Shown: positions 42,139 to 53,578 of the stretch, one piece after another
Position numbering within the stretch: the first letter of the stretch is position 1
How the letters are laid out: each line of letters begins with the position of its first letter
Source of the DNA: Mixia osmundae IAM 14324
Taxonomy: Eukaryota; Basidiomycota; Mixiomycetes; Mixiales; Mixiaceae
Direction: 5' to 3'
Assembly (NCBI RefSeq): GCF_000708205.1
Contig: NW_014575557.1
Span: 682,143-746,142, forward strand
Length of the DNA: 64,000 bases
Program-made: the position numbers and the translations under genes
Notes under the pieces: generated by a model
What the model was told of the DNA's origin: nothing
The model's database searches: none
What the model saw: only the letters and a program-made list of their open reading frames with translations

Positions 42139-43075
42139 TCATCGGACGCACATGTTGGCTTGGATGCCGATGACACCGCAGGCGTTACGACCGCCAGCAT
42201 TGCCGGTCTTGAAAGATTCTTCATTGCCTCCCTTGCCCAGGTCATCCGTGCCAGCCTGTGAATGCATCAATTAGGCAGGATCGGCAAGTGACAAGTCAGA
42301 CTTGCATGACTGCAATGCAAAAGTCAGTATGTCAGGTAGCTGAATGCTACAAGCCTCACATGACCACTGTGCGTCCAATGATGGACTGAGGTCCAATGAG
42401 CGAGATGTGTTTGTCTGAAAGGTTCAGCTGCGCATCAGATGTAAGCTCCAGGAATACAAAATAGTGCGGTAGAGGCTCACGTTGACTACGCCAGAGCCGT
42501 CCGACTTGACATTTCCTACCAGCCATGCTGCGCGTCAGCAAAAACTCACGCACTGAGGGGCTGTGACTTGCCAAGATCACCGACATGGCGCTCCGAGCCC
42601 TCTGGGCCGCCATGCTTCTTATTGTGCGGGTTGAAGTGAGGTCCTGCTCTGCACAGGCGAGCATCCTCATGAGCCCGCTGAAGCCTGCCCACAGCGAACG
42701 TGCACGCACGATACGCAACCGTTGCTGTTGTCGCCGAACGCACTGTCGTCATAGCGTCATCAGCAATAAGGAGCGCGGGTCCAGGCTGAGACGTACTGGA
42801 TGTGGAATCCTCTCTCGGCATTGGCATCGTTGCCTGCGATCTCGCCGGTCACCTTGACAGGCGAGTTCTCGTCCGATTGCTCGAAATAGACCACGCCAGA
42901 AACCTTGCTATCACCTGCAAGACAAGACACGAGCCAGTCAGCATATTGCCTCGGAGTAGAGCCACCGCTCTAGCAGCAGACGGGCGAGTTGCGAGGCTTC
43001 GTACGTGAGCGCAGATGAGCTACAAGCAGCTCATGAGATCGACTTGCCCTTGAGAACTGCGATTGCCTTGACCAT
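42139..43075 (-). CDS. SOD1: Cu/Zn superoxide dismutase
   Basis: It dismutates superoxide in cytosol and mitochondrial intermembrane space. Eight exons: 43075-43048, 42914-42797, 42742-42710, 42648-42572, 42515-42481, 42427-42360, 42309-42306, 42255-42139 (159 aa). Metal ligands are all rebuilt by splicing: [35 protein letters not shown], and [18 protein letters not shown] with the last copper histidine. That histidine requires exon 7 of just 4 nt (TCAT) between a GT-AG intron (42359-42310) and a GC-AG intron (42305-42256). Introns 1 (43047-42915), 4 (42571-42516) and 7 all have the donor GCAAGT. Intron 1 is long for this window (133 nt). The C terminus is QANMCVR or, if a last 47-nt intron is spliced, QANM. 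Confidence 0.93.
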
Positions 43076-43263
43076 ATTGAGAGAGAGACTGATGTCGACC
43101 AAGCTTTCAAGGTTCGCGCTCTGTCTCATCGCTTTCAAGACGCGTCAAATGTAATCGCCACCAGGAGCCCGCACTAAGCGCAAAGACAAGTGGAAGATGA
43201 GGCAAAAGAGCTTGCATTGAGATGCTCGAGCTACAGACGAACACATCACGCGATGAGTCAAGA

Positions 43264-45690
43264 TTAGTCGCTTCCGCTGTCCGAGTCATTATCACTCGAG
43301 TCGGAAGCAGACGACGAGGCAGGTCCCTTCTTGACCCCACTGATCTCTGCCAGCTTGTTCTGAAGTGCTTCGATCTTTCGCTTCTCTGTTGCCTCGTCCA
43401 TCTGTCGTGCTGCTGCCGTATGTGCTGAAGGCTGACGAGTCTTCTTCGGCTTGACGACAAACTGGTAGAGCTTGAGCAAAGTCTGCGGATCGAGTGCATC
43501 AATGTCGAGCTCGATTTCCTTTGACTCGTCCTACATGACCTAGTCAGCGCAGTTCGGGATGACATTTCGAAAGTACTTACACCCAGGAGGTGAGGTTCAG
43601 CACTGCGGATGATGTCGATAGCTTGCTCGAGCTTGGCGCCCTCAAAGGTCGTGATCTTATTGGCAAGCTCGCGCTTCATCTCGAACGTGATTCCGCCATC
43701 GTCGTCCCCGTCGGAAGCCTTGCCCTTCTGGCCCGTCTTCGGTTTACCCGACTTGCTGTAGCTCTTCGACTTCTTCGTAGAGCCATAAGACGGCCTACTC
43801 GACTTGGCCTTCTTCTTAGCAGGTTCTTTCAATTCTGCCAGGGTATTCTGCAAGTCCGCAATTTGTCGTTCGATTGCCAAGATCTTTGATCGCTTTTCCG
43901 GGTCGCTTTCGTAATCAGAGTCCGGCTCTTCTGTTTCAGGCCGAGACGCAGGCTTGTCTCGCCAACGGTTTTCGAAGAACGCCTCGAGCTTGCGACCCAT
44001 CTGATGGACAGGCGTCTCGACTGGGTTGAACTTGTAGCAATTCTCGATGACCAAGCGGAAGTCGGCTTCGAATTCCGATGCATGGTTGTAGTAGCCGGCG
44101 TCCAGACGTCGCTTCATCGTGCCGAGATCCATCGGATGCTGAACCACGTTGGGATAATCTGGAATGTTGAGCGCTTGCCAGTCTGCCTACCGTCATCAGC
44201 CTCGACCAAAAGTCTCGAGATGATTAACTGACCAACAGGTGCAAGAAATGGATAAGTGAACTCGGAGTAGCGATGCTTCTGGACGTCACGAATGATATCC
44301 TTGCAGAACTTGAGACCTTCCTGAATACTCTTGCTGCTGCTGCCAAACTTGCGCTTCTTGCCCTTGCGCTTGCCTGAAGCTGTCAGACTGTCCTCAAGAT
44401 CATACTGCGAAGGCGGTCGAATCTCTCGTTTGCTGCGGCCATCGGCTGAGTTGCGACGAATATTAGGCACCATAGAGACAGACGGGCGGCGATCGCGCTT
44501 TATGCCAGCAGAATCGGGCGCAGACGAGTCGACGAGCGCTGCCGGTGTCTGATAGGCAGCGGGATCGAGCTCGAGCGCTGTTGGTTGGACAGACGTTGGT
44601 GTCGATGGCAATGCAGACGTAGATGCGATTGGCTGAGGAGCTGGCAAAGCTGGCGGACATTTGAGCATCGTCTTATTGAAGGCCCCCTCCAGCCGGCGAG
44701 CCATCAGACCGATTGGTGATTCCTCACGATTGAAGGCGCAGCAATTATCAAACACGAGCTTGACCTCTGACCTGAATTCCTCTACTGAGGCATACTCGTT
44801 TGCGATGAGATGCTTCTCGACTGTGGACAGATCCATCGGATTGCGAATGTATGCAAAGTAGGCTGGTATCCCAAGCACGATTGGATCGACTGGATTGCAA
44901 AAAGCGGGCGCTTCCCTGTTTCGCTTGAGATTGCGTACCGTCGCCAAGCAAAACTTGTGTTGTGCCTGAGGAAGCGGTCCTCCTGTCCTTGGCATCGCAG
45001 AGGGCGCAACAAAGGTTTCTGGGACAACGACGCCAGGTATGCTTGGTACGGGGGGCGCTGTCGCGGTTGCTGCTGGCAAAGGGGCGGAGGAGGGTTGGAC
45101 TGGCGCGGGCACGGGAGCATGGCCTGGCTCTGGCGCTGAGGGCAAGGGCGCACTTGCTGGTAAAGGATCAAGCGGCGCTGACACTGGATCGCTCGACAAT
45201 GCTGCCTGGCTGTTCGCACTGGACTCTGCCATGATCGAGTCGTGCGATGCTATCCCATTGCTCGTCGGTGGCTCGGTCGCGGTCGCTTGCGGAGTTGACT
45301 CTGCGGTGAGCTCCGAAGACAAGACGGCATCGTGTCCGTTCGGCCCTTGCTGGACGATAGCAGCAGGCGGTGGAATTGCATCAGCCTTGAGCTCGTGTAC
45401 GGGCGGTGGACTGAATGTGTCCTGATGCGTGGCAGATGCCTTCACATCAACCGCGGCTGAGTCGATGCCCAATGAGACAGAGTCGCTGGTAGCTATCCCA
45501 TCTAGCTCTTCCTGCTTTCCTATACTCCCAGCAGCCGAGTCGTGTGACAGACCGTTGACGGCGACAGGAGCGGGCTCAGAGGCCGCTTGCGTAGTCGCTG
45601 TCAGACCTGCAATCATGTACTGGCCATGTCAGTATTGCTCCAGTGGAGCTTCGCACTGTATGACGCACCGTTCGTGTCTGCCACGTCCAT
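43264..45690 (-). CDS. BDF1: BET-family double bromodomain protein (BDF1-like)
   Basis: It binds acetylated histone H4 and links chromatin to TFIID. Exons: 45690-45669, 45606-44233, 44182-43581, 43530-43264 (754 aa). The N terminus is Ser/Pro/Ala-rich. Bromodomain 1 has FCNPVDPIVLGIPAYFAYIR, NPMDLSTVEKHL and VFDNCCAFNREESPI; bromodomain 2 has FLAPVDWQALNIPDYPNVV, HPMDLGTMKRRLDAG and ENCYKFNPVETPV (acetyl-lysine Asn in both). The ET domain follows (ITFEMKRELANKITTFEG through TLLKLYQFVVK), then a coiled coil and a Ser/Asp tail (DSSDNDSDSGSD). The 22-nt first exon (MDVADTN) is joined by intron 45668-45607. Confidence 0.93.
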
Positions 45691-45751
45691 CACCGGGTGC
45701 TCTTTATTTTCGCGCACGCACAAAGGCCGGGCGAAAATTCAGACGCGAGAG

Positions 45752-45759
45752 TTTATATA
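45752..45759 (-). promoter_or_regulatory. TATA-like element upstream of BDF1
   Basis: Read on the minus strand this is TATATAAA, 62 bp before the BDF1 ATG. Position and sequence fit a TATA box; an AT-rich patch follows it. There is no experimental support. Confidence 0.45.
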
Positions 45760-45982
45760 CGATTGGCGGCAAGAAGCAAAAATAAGCTTATGTAATTCAG
45801 CGATCGGAACTCCCCGTTAGCGCCACCCCTCTTTGCCACGCAATCACTTGGCCATATTCGAGAAATGATTGGTATTGGCGGCCGCTGCATAGCAGGATTG
45901 CTCAGCTTTGCCTACAGTCCGCAAAGTCTCGAGCGTCAGTGGTATGACATAGGCGGTACAATAGTTCGCGAGGGGTAGTCGT

Positions 45983-47235
45983 TTATTGGGGCGGCACTTG
46001 AATGAGCACATTGCCTCCTCCGCTCGGAATGTATTGGACGTTGCCTCTTGACTTGGCCAGCGTGCTGGCAATGTCCCTGTGAGATGTGTCAGAGTTTGCA
46101 AGAGAGATTGGTCAAAGCGAGCAAAGCCTACCTAGAAGCCTCGATGCGTCGGAGCTGCACCATGCCTTCACCTGCGCGTTCGAGCGACTTTGAGATGATT
46201 GTGGCAGCCTGTGCAAAAGTCAGCACCAGACCTACAGAAACTTGGGAAGATGGCTTACCTCTGATTCGCCTTCACTGCGGATGACGGCAGCCTGTCGTTC
46301 TTGCTCTGATCGTTCGACAACAAATTTGGCGCGTTCAGCCTCTGTGAGATCCAGAAATGGTAAGCATGGTTGGGCTGCGAGCCGACTGACATGGGCAGAC
46401 CTTGTTGGGCGACCTGCTTCTGCTCGACAGCCTTTGTGAACTCTGCGCCGAATGTCATGTGCGTCTGCGAGATAGTTTCCAATCTGAGCTCTTGAAGCAG
46501 TGACTTAGGCGAAGAGACTCACGATAGAGACGTCTTCGAGAACGATATTGAATTCAGAGGCACGCTTGAGCAAGTCCTCTCTTATTCTCGACGAGACCTG
46601 CTTTCGATGTTAGCCTGGTCGAGATGAAGCAAGGGGCGCGACGTACGACCTCTCGCTGTGTGATCAGTTCGGCAGCATCAAATTGAGCAACGGTGGCCTT
46701 GAGGATCTCGTTGCCGATGCTGGGCAGAATACGTTCATCGTAATCCATGCCTGAGAGACAGCAGCCTTCAGCAGTTCTCTTGCCGGCCACGTCAATGCTA
46801 CCCACCCAGGGTCTTGTAAATCGTCGGCAAATTGTCGAGATCGGGTCGAGAGAGGACACGAAGGGTCAAGGAGACCATCTGAAGATCCTTGGAACCTGTC
46901 GTAGTAGAGATATTGCGAGGCTTGGTGCGAATGTCATAGAGGATCGCTCTCTGAAGCCACGGCACGAGGAAATGTGTTCCTTCTCCTGATGCCTAGTACC
47001 CGTCCAGCTTGTCAGTGAGCGTAAGCACCGTGACGAGCTGTCAGACTTGCCGTCTCTTTGACACCTGAGAAGCGATCGAACATGACCGCTCGAGTACCGC
47101 CAGGTACATCGTAAAGAGAGGCCTGCAAGAGTGCTAGGCCGCCGATCGCAGGCACTGTCGTCCCAGAGCGTCAGCATTCGCTGATTCGAGTGCTATGCAG
47201 ATCGACTGACCTGCTAGCCTCGGCAAAAAAGCCAT
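45983..47235 (-). CDS. PHB1: Prohibitin 1
   Basis: Prohibitin 1 forms ring complexes with prohibitin 2 in the mitochondrial inner membrane. Nine exons: 47235-47211, 47154-47051, 46992-46806, 46750-46647, 46597-46523, 46464-46401, 46341-46259, 46208-46132, 46076-45983 (270 aa, normal). A short N-terminal hydrophobic anchor ([19 protein letters not shown]) precedes the SPFH core: [55 protein letters not shown] coiled coil with [20 protein letters not shown] leads to the conserved tail [19 protein letters not shown]. Intron 2 (47050-46993) has a GC donor (GCAAGT) between KET and ASGEGTHF. Only 126 bp separate its start from that of ALG1. Confidence 0.95.
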
Positions 47236-47361
47236 CTTGACTGGCTTGCTCGGATTCGCAAGCGCAAAGCCGAGCAAAGCCGAATCGCGTTGCTTGCTTC
47301 GCCAGCTCGTCATCCGTTCGTCGACGACAAGACCGGCCGCTCAGGCTCGCTGCAGTGGCAG

Positions 47362-49203
47362 ATGGCAGTCATCTCGGCCGCCATCTGCTCACTCGTAGCT
47401 CTGCTCTCGCTAGCATGGCTGTATCGTCGCCTGTCAAGCTCGCCTTTCCTTTATCCTGACCGAACAAGCTATCGCACTCGATCAGCTCGCCAAGCACGTA
47501 CAACCGCCAGTGGGACTTCTAGACCTGCGGGGAGGATCATTGTTGTCGTTCTGGGCGATATTGCTCGATCACCACGGATGACCTACCATGCAAATTCGCT
47601 GCTGAGACGAGAATTTGCTGTTACCTTGATCGGCTACGACACCACGCCTTTGGGGGATGATCATGCTTTGCTACAAGCCAAATACGCCCATAGATTGGAT
47701 ATGCGACCTCTACGACCACTTCAGACGGGGAAGGCAGACCGCTGGCTGAACGATACCCGAAGCACGACTACCAAAGTGATCAGGCTCGCGCGACTTCATC
47801 TGCTCATTAGAGCCCTTGTCCTCGCAAGCAAGGTTCTGCATTTGTCTTGGCAGCTTGGACTGCAGCTCTACCGGCTTTCGGTGGCTGAGCACGACGAGGA
47901 AGATCATCAGCAAGAGTACAATGCGCCCGTGCCGTGCAAGCAATGGATGCTCGTTCAAGTTCCTCCATCGCTGCCCACGCTCGTGCTCGTCCGATGCATT
48001 CGCTATCTGACCAACACAAAGCTGTGCATAGACTGGCACAATACCTCGACATCTATTCTCGCGCAGAGTATGGGCAGCCGCAACCCAATTGTCAGATTAG
48101 CGGGCGCACTCGAATCACGTGCTGGCAGATCGGCAGATGCCCATCTCTTTGTGACCGACCACATGCGCACCGTCTTATCCACTCAATGGAAGCTGAAGTA
48201 AGCTGGCCGCTGAGCTACAAGATCGCTGCTAACGCGCAGCAGGGGCGACAAACGGACATTCTATGACAGACCGAGCGATGAATTCAAACGGCTTGATGCT
48301 TGCGAACGCCGACAGGTACGTCCGAGAGCTTGTGGGTACGTCGTCAATGCTGAGGTATGTTGCTGCGCGATACTCAGCTCATCTCGCGCTTGCCTGTCCT
48401 GCGCGAGCTACAAGATCTGCCGGCTGGCAGCAGTCCTGCTCTTGTCGTCTCGTCAACCTCCTGGACGCCAGACGAAGATTTCGGAATGCTACTGAATGCT
48501 CTATCTCACTACGAAAAAGCAGTGCGGCACTCGAAAGCACAGACCGACCGGACCGTCACAGTCCTGCCGGATGTGCTTGCCATCATCACCGGCAAGGGAC
48601 CCGGCAAAGCTTCGTTCGAGCTTGCATATGATCGGCAATCCAAGCAAGAAGACTGGCGGCATGTTCGCGTCAAGACAGCCTGGCTAGAGCGCTCAGACTA
48701 TCCACTCTTACTAGGTGCGCTCGCCAATCTGCAGCGCAAACGATGACCGCTAACACGTAAACAGGCGCCGCTGATCTGGGGATCAGTCTTCACGCAAGTA
48801 GCTCGGGGCTCGATCTTCCGATGAAAGTGGTGGATATGTTCGGTGCACGACTACCCGTCATCGCTCTGAACTTTGACAGGTGAGCTGACTGACTCTCCTG
48901 TCGGCATATTGGGCGATTGACCCGCTCGATTCAGCCTGCCGGAACTGGTACAGGATGGCAAGAACGGCTTGACCGCCTGCAACGCTCTCGATCTTGCAGA
49001 TAGATTCATTGTCAGTATCTCGGGCGCTGTGGATGACCGTGCTGACTCGCCAACAGACGGCTTTACGAGAATTCAGAGAATTTCCATCGATGCTCGACAT
49101 TCTCCGAGCCGGTATCACAGACTCACGATACGGAGCAGAGCAAGCAAGATGGTGTCAATGGGAAAACGAGTGGGAGCGTGTTGTACTTCCTCTGTTTCAA
49201 TGA
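47362..49203 (+). CDS. ALG1: Chitobiosyldiphosphodolichol beta-mannosyltransferase
   Basis: It adds the first mannose to the dolichol-linked oligosaccharide on the cytosolic ER face (GT33). Exons: 47362-48197, 48243-48315, 48378-48714, 48765-48879, 48935-49010, 49057-49203 (527 aa). An N-terminal anchor helix ([19 protein letters not shown]) precedes [17 protein letters not shown] and [15 protein letters not shown]. Further on are [38 protein letters not shown], the [18 protein letters not shown] stretch and [20 protein letters not shown]. All introns are GT-AG. There is no other ATG in frame upstream. The product feeds the same pathway as OST48 in this window, but the two genes are 43 kb apart. 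Confidence 0.93.
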
Positions 49204-49260
49204 AAGGCCGGAGACGACAAGAACGCGATGAGTGACTAGAAGTACAACGGCAGTGACGCT

Positions 49261-51095
49261 CTACTGTGCAATCTCGACGTAGTTGCCTGCGTCGCATCTC
49301 AGGTCAGACTCTCGCTCCAGTACAGGAAGATAGGCTCACCTGGAAAGCTGCCCGACTGGCCGTTGAGCTTGCCTTTCCACCAATCCTCTGTGCTCGCCGT
49401 GCGCTCGACGAGCTCGATGCGATCGCCAGCACCTGCAAAGCTATCAGCAGCCGTCTCGATCTCGAAGCGAGAAGCTCACTGAAGGAGAGATCGCCAGCAG
49501 CTTGTGCTGTAAAGTCATACAGCGCTGTGCAGTATGTGACGCGCGCGCCAGGCTTGGGCGGGGGAGGTGGCGGTGGCCTCTTTGCGACTCCATTGCCGGC
49601 GGCAGCGACCGCTCCACCGGTGTAGGGAGGAGGCGCGGAGTAGGTGCCCGATGTCGCTCTGTTGAGGCCTGGCGAGACTGGTTTGGCACCGTAGGGCCGG
49701 GTGGGCGAAGTTGTCGATGATGCACTGGCAAGCGTTGACGACCTTGAAGGGCTCAAGCTCGAGCCTGCACCAGCCCCGCCCCGATGTTGAGCAAGAAGCA
49801 TCTGGGTACTTCCCACTCGACGGATTATGGAAAGCTCGGCGACCTTTTCGCCTGCATCTCCCAGCTTGGCCGTATACGCGTGCTCGACATCGCTGACGTG
49901 CTCTATCTTGCCAGACGTGTACGCTTCCAGAGATTCGTGCATCGTGTAGAATATGTTGAGCCTGTCTGCGCATGAGTTCGCTCACTTCGCTTAGTAAGGC
50001 GACTGACTGCATGAAATAGAGACTCTCGAAGAGAGGCTTGATGAAAGCTAAAGAGATCTCGATGAATCTGCGCACGCATTAGCTTGAGCCCCGACTCCTC
50101 GTCGCGCCTGACCTCGGCAATTCAGTTTTGAGAAGCGTGTTCTGGTAGTCATATTCTTGCGATGCTTGCTCATGATTTTGCTCGAGCTGGGCGACAATGT
50201 CAGCATGGAAGCACCTTTAGGGCATTCGACCTGCCTTGAAGAGGTTCTGCTCCTCCTTGAGCGATTTCTCCTTCTTGTCACGCGCCTTGACATATGCGTT
50301 GTTGTGCCGGTCGTAATCGATGAGCTTGTGATCTCTCTGTCCACCGGAGCATCAGCCCCGAGCGTTCTGGTAGCCTGATTTGAGAGTACCTTTGTGATGG
50401 CCTTTCGCGCCTTCTTTATGAGCTCAATATACTCCTTGACGGGTATGATAATCCTAGCATCGATGAGTTCGAGCTCGGGTTGTATTGCCTCCTTAAGTGC
50501 TGCCATATCACCACGGTAACTTGATATGTTCTTGATGGTGTCGACCGCTGAGAGATTATGGATTGTGAGTCGCGTGCAAGGCGCTCAAGGACTGCGACGC
50601 ACCGTCTGGATATTTGGCATCAAGTCCATATTCGTCGCCGATGGGCTGAAACAGCTCCGCGAAGTTGCCCGAGAAGTTGCCAGCGCTGTCAATAAGGGCT
50701 GTCTGCGCGTCAGGCAAGCAGAATGCGACCAAGGGGGCGACGCACAGGCTGCGGCGGAGCGATAGGCTTCCGCATCTTTGAGCAATTTAGTCGCATTGCC
50801 CTCGACGACGGTAAAGCGTCTGTTCAGGTCATCGAATCTGTGGACAGCGCCCATCAGCTTGGAAGAGCCAGGTCTACCAGCCCACGTACTCTGGGTCGCT
50901 CGACTCTGATGCATTGCGTCTGTGTCAGCGGAAAGTACTGATAGCTGCAAGGTTGGAACACTCACTGCTTGCCATGCCCACCTTGCTTGTGAGCATGTGC
51001 GGCGTCCTGGAAGCACCGCCTTGCTATTAGCCACATGTGACCGGCCGAGGGACATGTACCGCGTACCGCACGATGGCCTTGCCGAGCCCCTTCAT
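49261..51095 (-). CDS. RVS167: BAR-SH3 (amphiphysin/RVS167/Hob1-type) protein
   Basis: It senses and bends membrane at endocytic sites. Twelve exons: 51095-51067, 51006-50966, 50905-50890, 50837-50746, 50698-50603, 50547-50390, 50336-50235, 50186-50113, 50067-50008, 49961-49480, 49432-49340, 49286-49261 (422 aa). The BAR domain starts MKGLGKAIVRTPHMLTSKVG, then SSDPEFDDLNRRFTVVEGN, KLIDYDRHNNAYVKARDKKE and PRFIEISLAFIKPLFESLYF. A Ser/Pro linker contains a proline run (RPPPPPPPKPGA). The SH3 domain shows CTALYDFTAQAAGDLSFS, DWWKGKLNGQSGSFPGNYV. Exon 3 is only 16 nt. Intron 7 (50234-50187) has a GC donor (GCAGGT) joining LFK to LEQNHEQ. It is convergent with ALG1 (57 bp). Confidence 0.92.
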
Positions 51096-51679
51096 CTTGG
51101 CACGTACAGAGAGTGAACAGAGACGGTGCGCGAAGCTGAAGCGGGTATGCCGAGCGGGTCAGTAGCTATCTCGGATGTTGCTGTCCTCGAATACTGGGGC
51201 GATTCGAGTCCGCGGAGTCTCGCGCAGCGGCTTTGTAGTGTCGGTGCGTCGCACTTCTGCTGTCGAAGTCAGACACTGACTGAGCTTGCAGCCGGTCCTG
51301 TCTTGCTGGCGCCTGCGAGGCCTCCGAGGGGGAGCTTGTGCCCCTAGCGGGGATGGCGGGGCCGCGACAGTACCCTTCGAATTGCATAAAGCTGATCAGT
51401 CGCTCTGAAATTCTGCACCTTCATCCATGCCTTAAGGCACAGAGCTTTCTTCAAAGGCTTGCCCATACGCAGCTGGCATCGCGAAACCAACGAAAGGCTG
51501 GAAGTCATGCACAATCGATAGTCGCGGAATGAGTTCCGGTGCTATTGCGCTTCACAGCTCGTTGCTAGTGTCCCTTGACTCGCCATGCGTTGCTTGCTTC
51601 ATCAATGCGTCCATGCTTGCGCCTCCTTTTGTGCGATCAGATTGCAGCGACAACAGCGCCTGCTCCACAGCCTGAAGTC
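51096..51679. other. Gene-poor stretch upstream of the 51.7-kb secreted gene
   Basis: This 584-bp stretch has no conserved protein. Short GC-rich runs occur near 51340-51370. A sequence near 51150-51225 resembles tRNA A and B boxes, but the T stem does not pair. It may hold long promoters for the flanking divergent genes. Confidence 0.5.
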
Positions 51680-52426
51680 ATGATGTTCCCAGCGCGTCTC
51701 GTTTGCATCATGGTCGGCCTGTGTCTGTCTGCTTCCATCGCTACAGCTGCGGTCGTCAAGCCTAAATTTGGTCTTCTTGCCCGAAACACACAAACGTGCG
51801 ATCCCAAAATCTTTTTCACCAGGTTGGTCAGCACATTCGTGATCAGAGATGAAGACTCACATGGCAAGGCAGACACTGTGTGATGGCGATGACGTTGCTC
51901 AACGATGCGGTCTTCTATCTGGGTAGATCCCTTTGACTTGTACTCAGCACATTTGACGCGCTATCCAGGCTTCACGATGAAGTCTGACTCGCGCGGTATA
52001 CCCATGTATATCGACGTTGATACTGAGGAAATCGGGATCATCGACCCGTCGTACAACTTTCACCCCACCTGCGGCAACTTTTACAGCTACCAGAGCAAGT
52101 CTATAGCTGGAAAACCAAAGTAGCGACTGACACTGTTGCCCAATCAGTCTCAAAGAATAATGTTGACGTCAACATGCGAATCCACTGGCAGTGTCCCGAA
52201 CGCCTCGTTTATGCCCTGGCACCGAGCTCTATTGCCGGCGTAGGGTAAATCTGTTGCGCCTCGCGACGTCTTCGCCGCTGACGTGTGCTCTAGTGTGAAA
52301 AGCCACGGCATGACTTGCGATTCTCAACGCGATCCTAGCCAGAAGGACGCAATCTGGCAGGACGACATCAAGTCGCTTGCTTGGCCGGGCTACTTCCACG
52401 ACCAGCCATCCTGTCTTGCCAAATAG
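51680..52426 (+). CDS. Candidate small secreted cysteine protein (gene model tentative)
   Basis: No known family. A clear signal peptide (VCIMVGLCLSASIATAAVV) starts at 51680 (ATGATG). Coding-like segments follow with scattered cysteines: TQTCDPKIFFTR, YPGFTMKSDSRGIPMYIDVD, FHPTCGNFYSYQSK and, at the end, SHGMTCDSQRDPSQKDAIWQ and FHDQPSCLAK before a stop. One consistent model is 51680-51822, 51873-51877, 51927-52098, 52156-52239, 52294-52426 (178 aa), which includes a 5-nt exon. An alternative is a single GC-AG intron at 51862-51926 or nearby in place of the first two. The middle segment (52156-52239) is open in two frames, so its protein sequence is uncertain. The last splice (acceptor at 52293) is convincing. 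A lineage-specific secreted protein is likely; function is unknown. Confidence 0.5.
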
Positions 52427-53578
52427 GCATCGAGATAGTTGCAACTCGTACAGTGTGACATGCGATCGGATCGGTTAAAAGCATGGACTTTGGATCTCGA
52501 CTGATGCTGCGCTTTGGGGCTTCTGTCTCGGCCTGCGAATCGCAGAGGCCTCTCCGTGCGACCGCGCTATCTCTCAGCGCTAGCTGTGTCTTTGTGCGGA
52601 TCATACAACGACGTTGCCTACGCGGTCCGAACCACTCTCAGCACAATGCTTCTGTTCCAATCTAGCCGCATCGTAAGCGCTGCTATCGCGCCGAGACAAA
52701 TCCGATCGCTCGCAGTTGCCCGCAATGCGGCCTCAACAAACTTTGTAGACGAGATTAAAAGATAGCGATCGACGTTGTGCGTATGGGGCTCACGCAGCAA
52801 TACAGACACGGTAAATGAGCGACAACTGTCAGCATCATCGAGGACTTCCTCGGGGCACCGAACCAAGAGTCGACCTCGCCGCTTCGGTCTAATGCCAGAA
52901 CTGCAGGCTTCTCAGTCACAAGCGATCCCCGAAGCGATTCAATACAGCTAGGTCAATGTGGCAGGTATCGGTTGCGGGCAGTCCGTGTACAAGGTCGCCG
53001 CAATGAGTGGCAACGGTCGGGTCAATCAAAGCACTGGACAGGTGCACCTCGAGGCCGAGGGTCGACTCATTTGGCAAGAACGGAAGCGAGTCAGGCCGAA
53101 GTCGATCGACATGGAGTGTAGCAGCTCGAGCTTCAGCAATCCATGATTACTTCATGCTTGAGACTGTTGTGGCGGCGCCGCTCTGATACGGTCAGATAGC
53201 CACGCGAGCTCAGTCGCAAGGCTAGCCCTTCCTGTAGCAACTCAAGTTCGCGATCGGGCAGCGGTTTTGCCAATTACCGATGTAGCTTCGAAATACTCGA
53301 CTGTGCCATGTCAACATGCAATCTTGAGCTTTTTGTCCGTCTCCGCTGGCGCGCTTCCCCTGCCTACGAGACACCCTAGCGCCCCAAGCTGATTTGTCTT
53401 TGTGCCTCGGTTCGTCGACGAAACTTGACTGAGCTCCTGAGCAGCATCTCAACGAGACCACGCTGAAAGTATTCTGCGAAGCAGCTTCGTCACTGGGTAG
53501 ACGAGCAGCAGCGAGCAAAGTAGTGCGCTCGAGCAGCCGCTACAGAGCGTCAAGTCGATATGCGCATTGTCAGGCAGC
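52427..53578. other. 1.15-kb stretch without a supported gene
   Basis: Short coding-like fragments occur but could not be joined into a gene. At 52649 a presequence-like peptide (MLLFQSSRIVSAAIAPRQ) runs 39 residues. At about 52960-53143 a plus frame reads GQVHLEAEGRLIWQERKR. At 53222-53320 a minus frame has NWQNRCPIANLSCYRKG. They could be small genes with several introns, decayed genes or chance. There is no repeat or transposon similarity. Confidence 0.45.

Noticed and set aside
1-49203. A secretory-pathway gene cluster (EMC1, OST48, GET2, LHS1, ALG1)
   Set aside because: The genes are scattered among unrelated housekeeping genes on both strands, so co-location looks like chance in a dense genome.
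51150-51225. tRNA-like sequence with A-box-like TGCCGAGCGGGTC and B-box-like GATTCGAGTCC
   Set aside because: The T stem has mismatches at its ends and I could not pair an acceptor stem, so it is probably chance.
52645-52765. Presequence-like 39-residue peptide
   Set aside because: No following exon could be joined with a credible intron, so I mention it only as a fragment.
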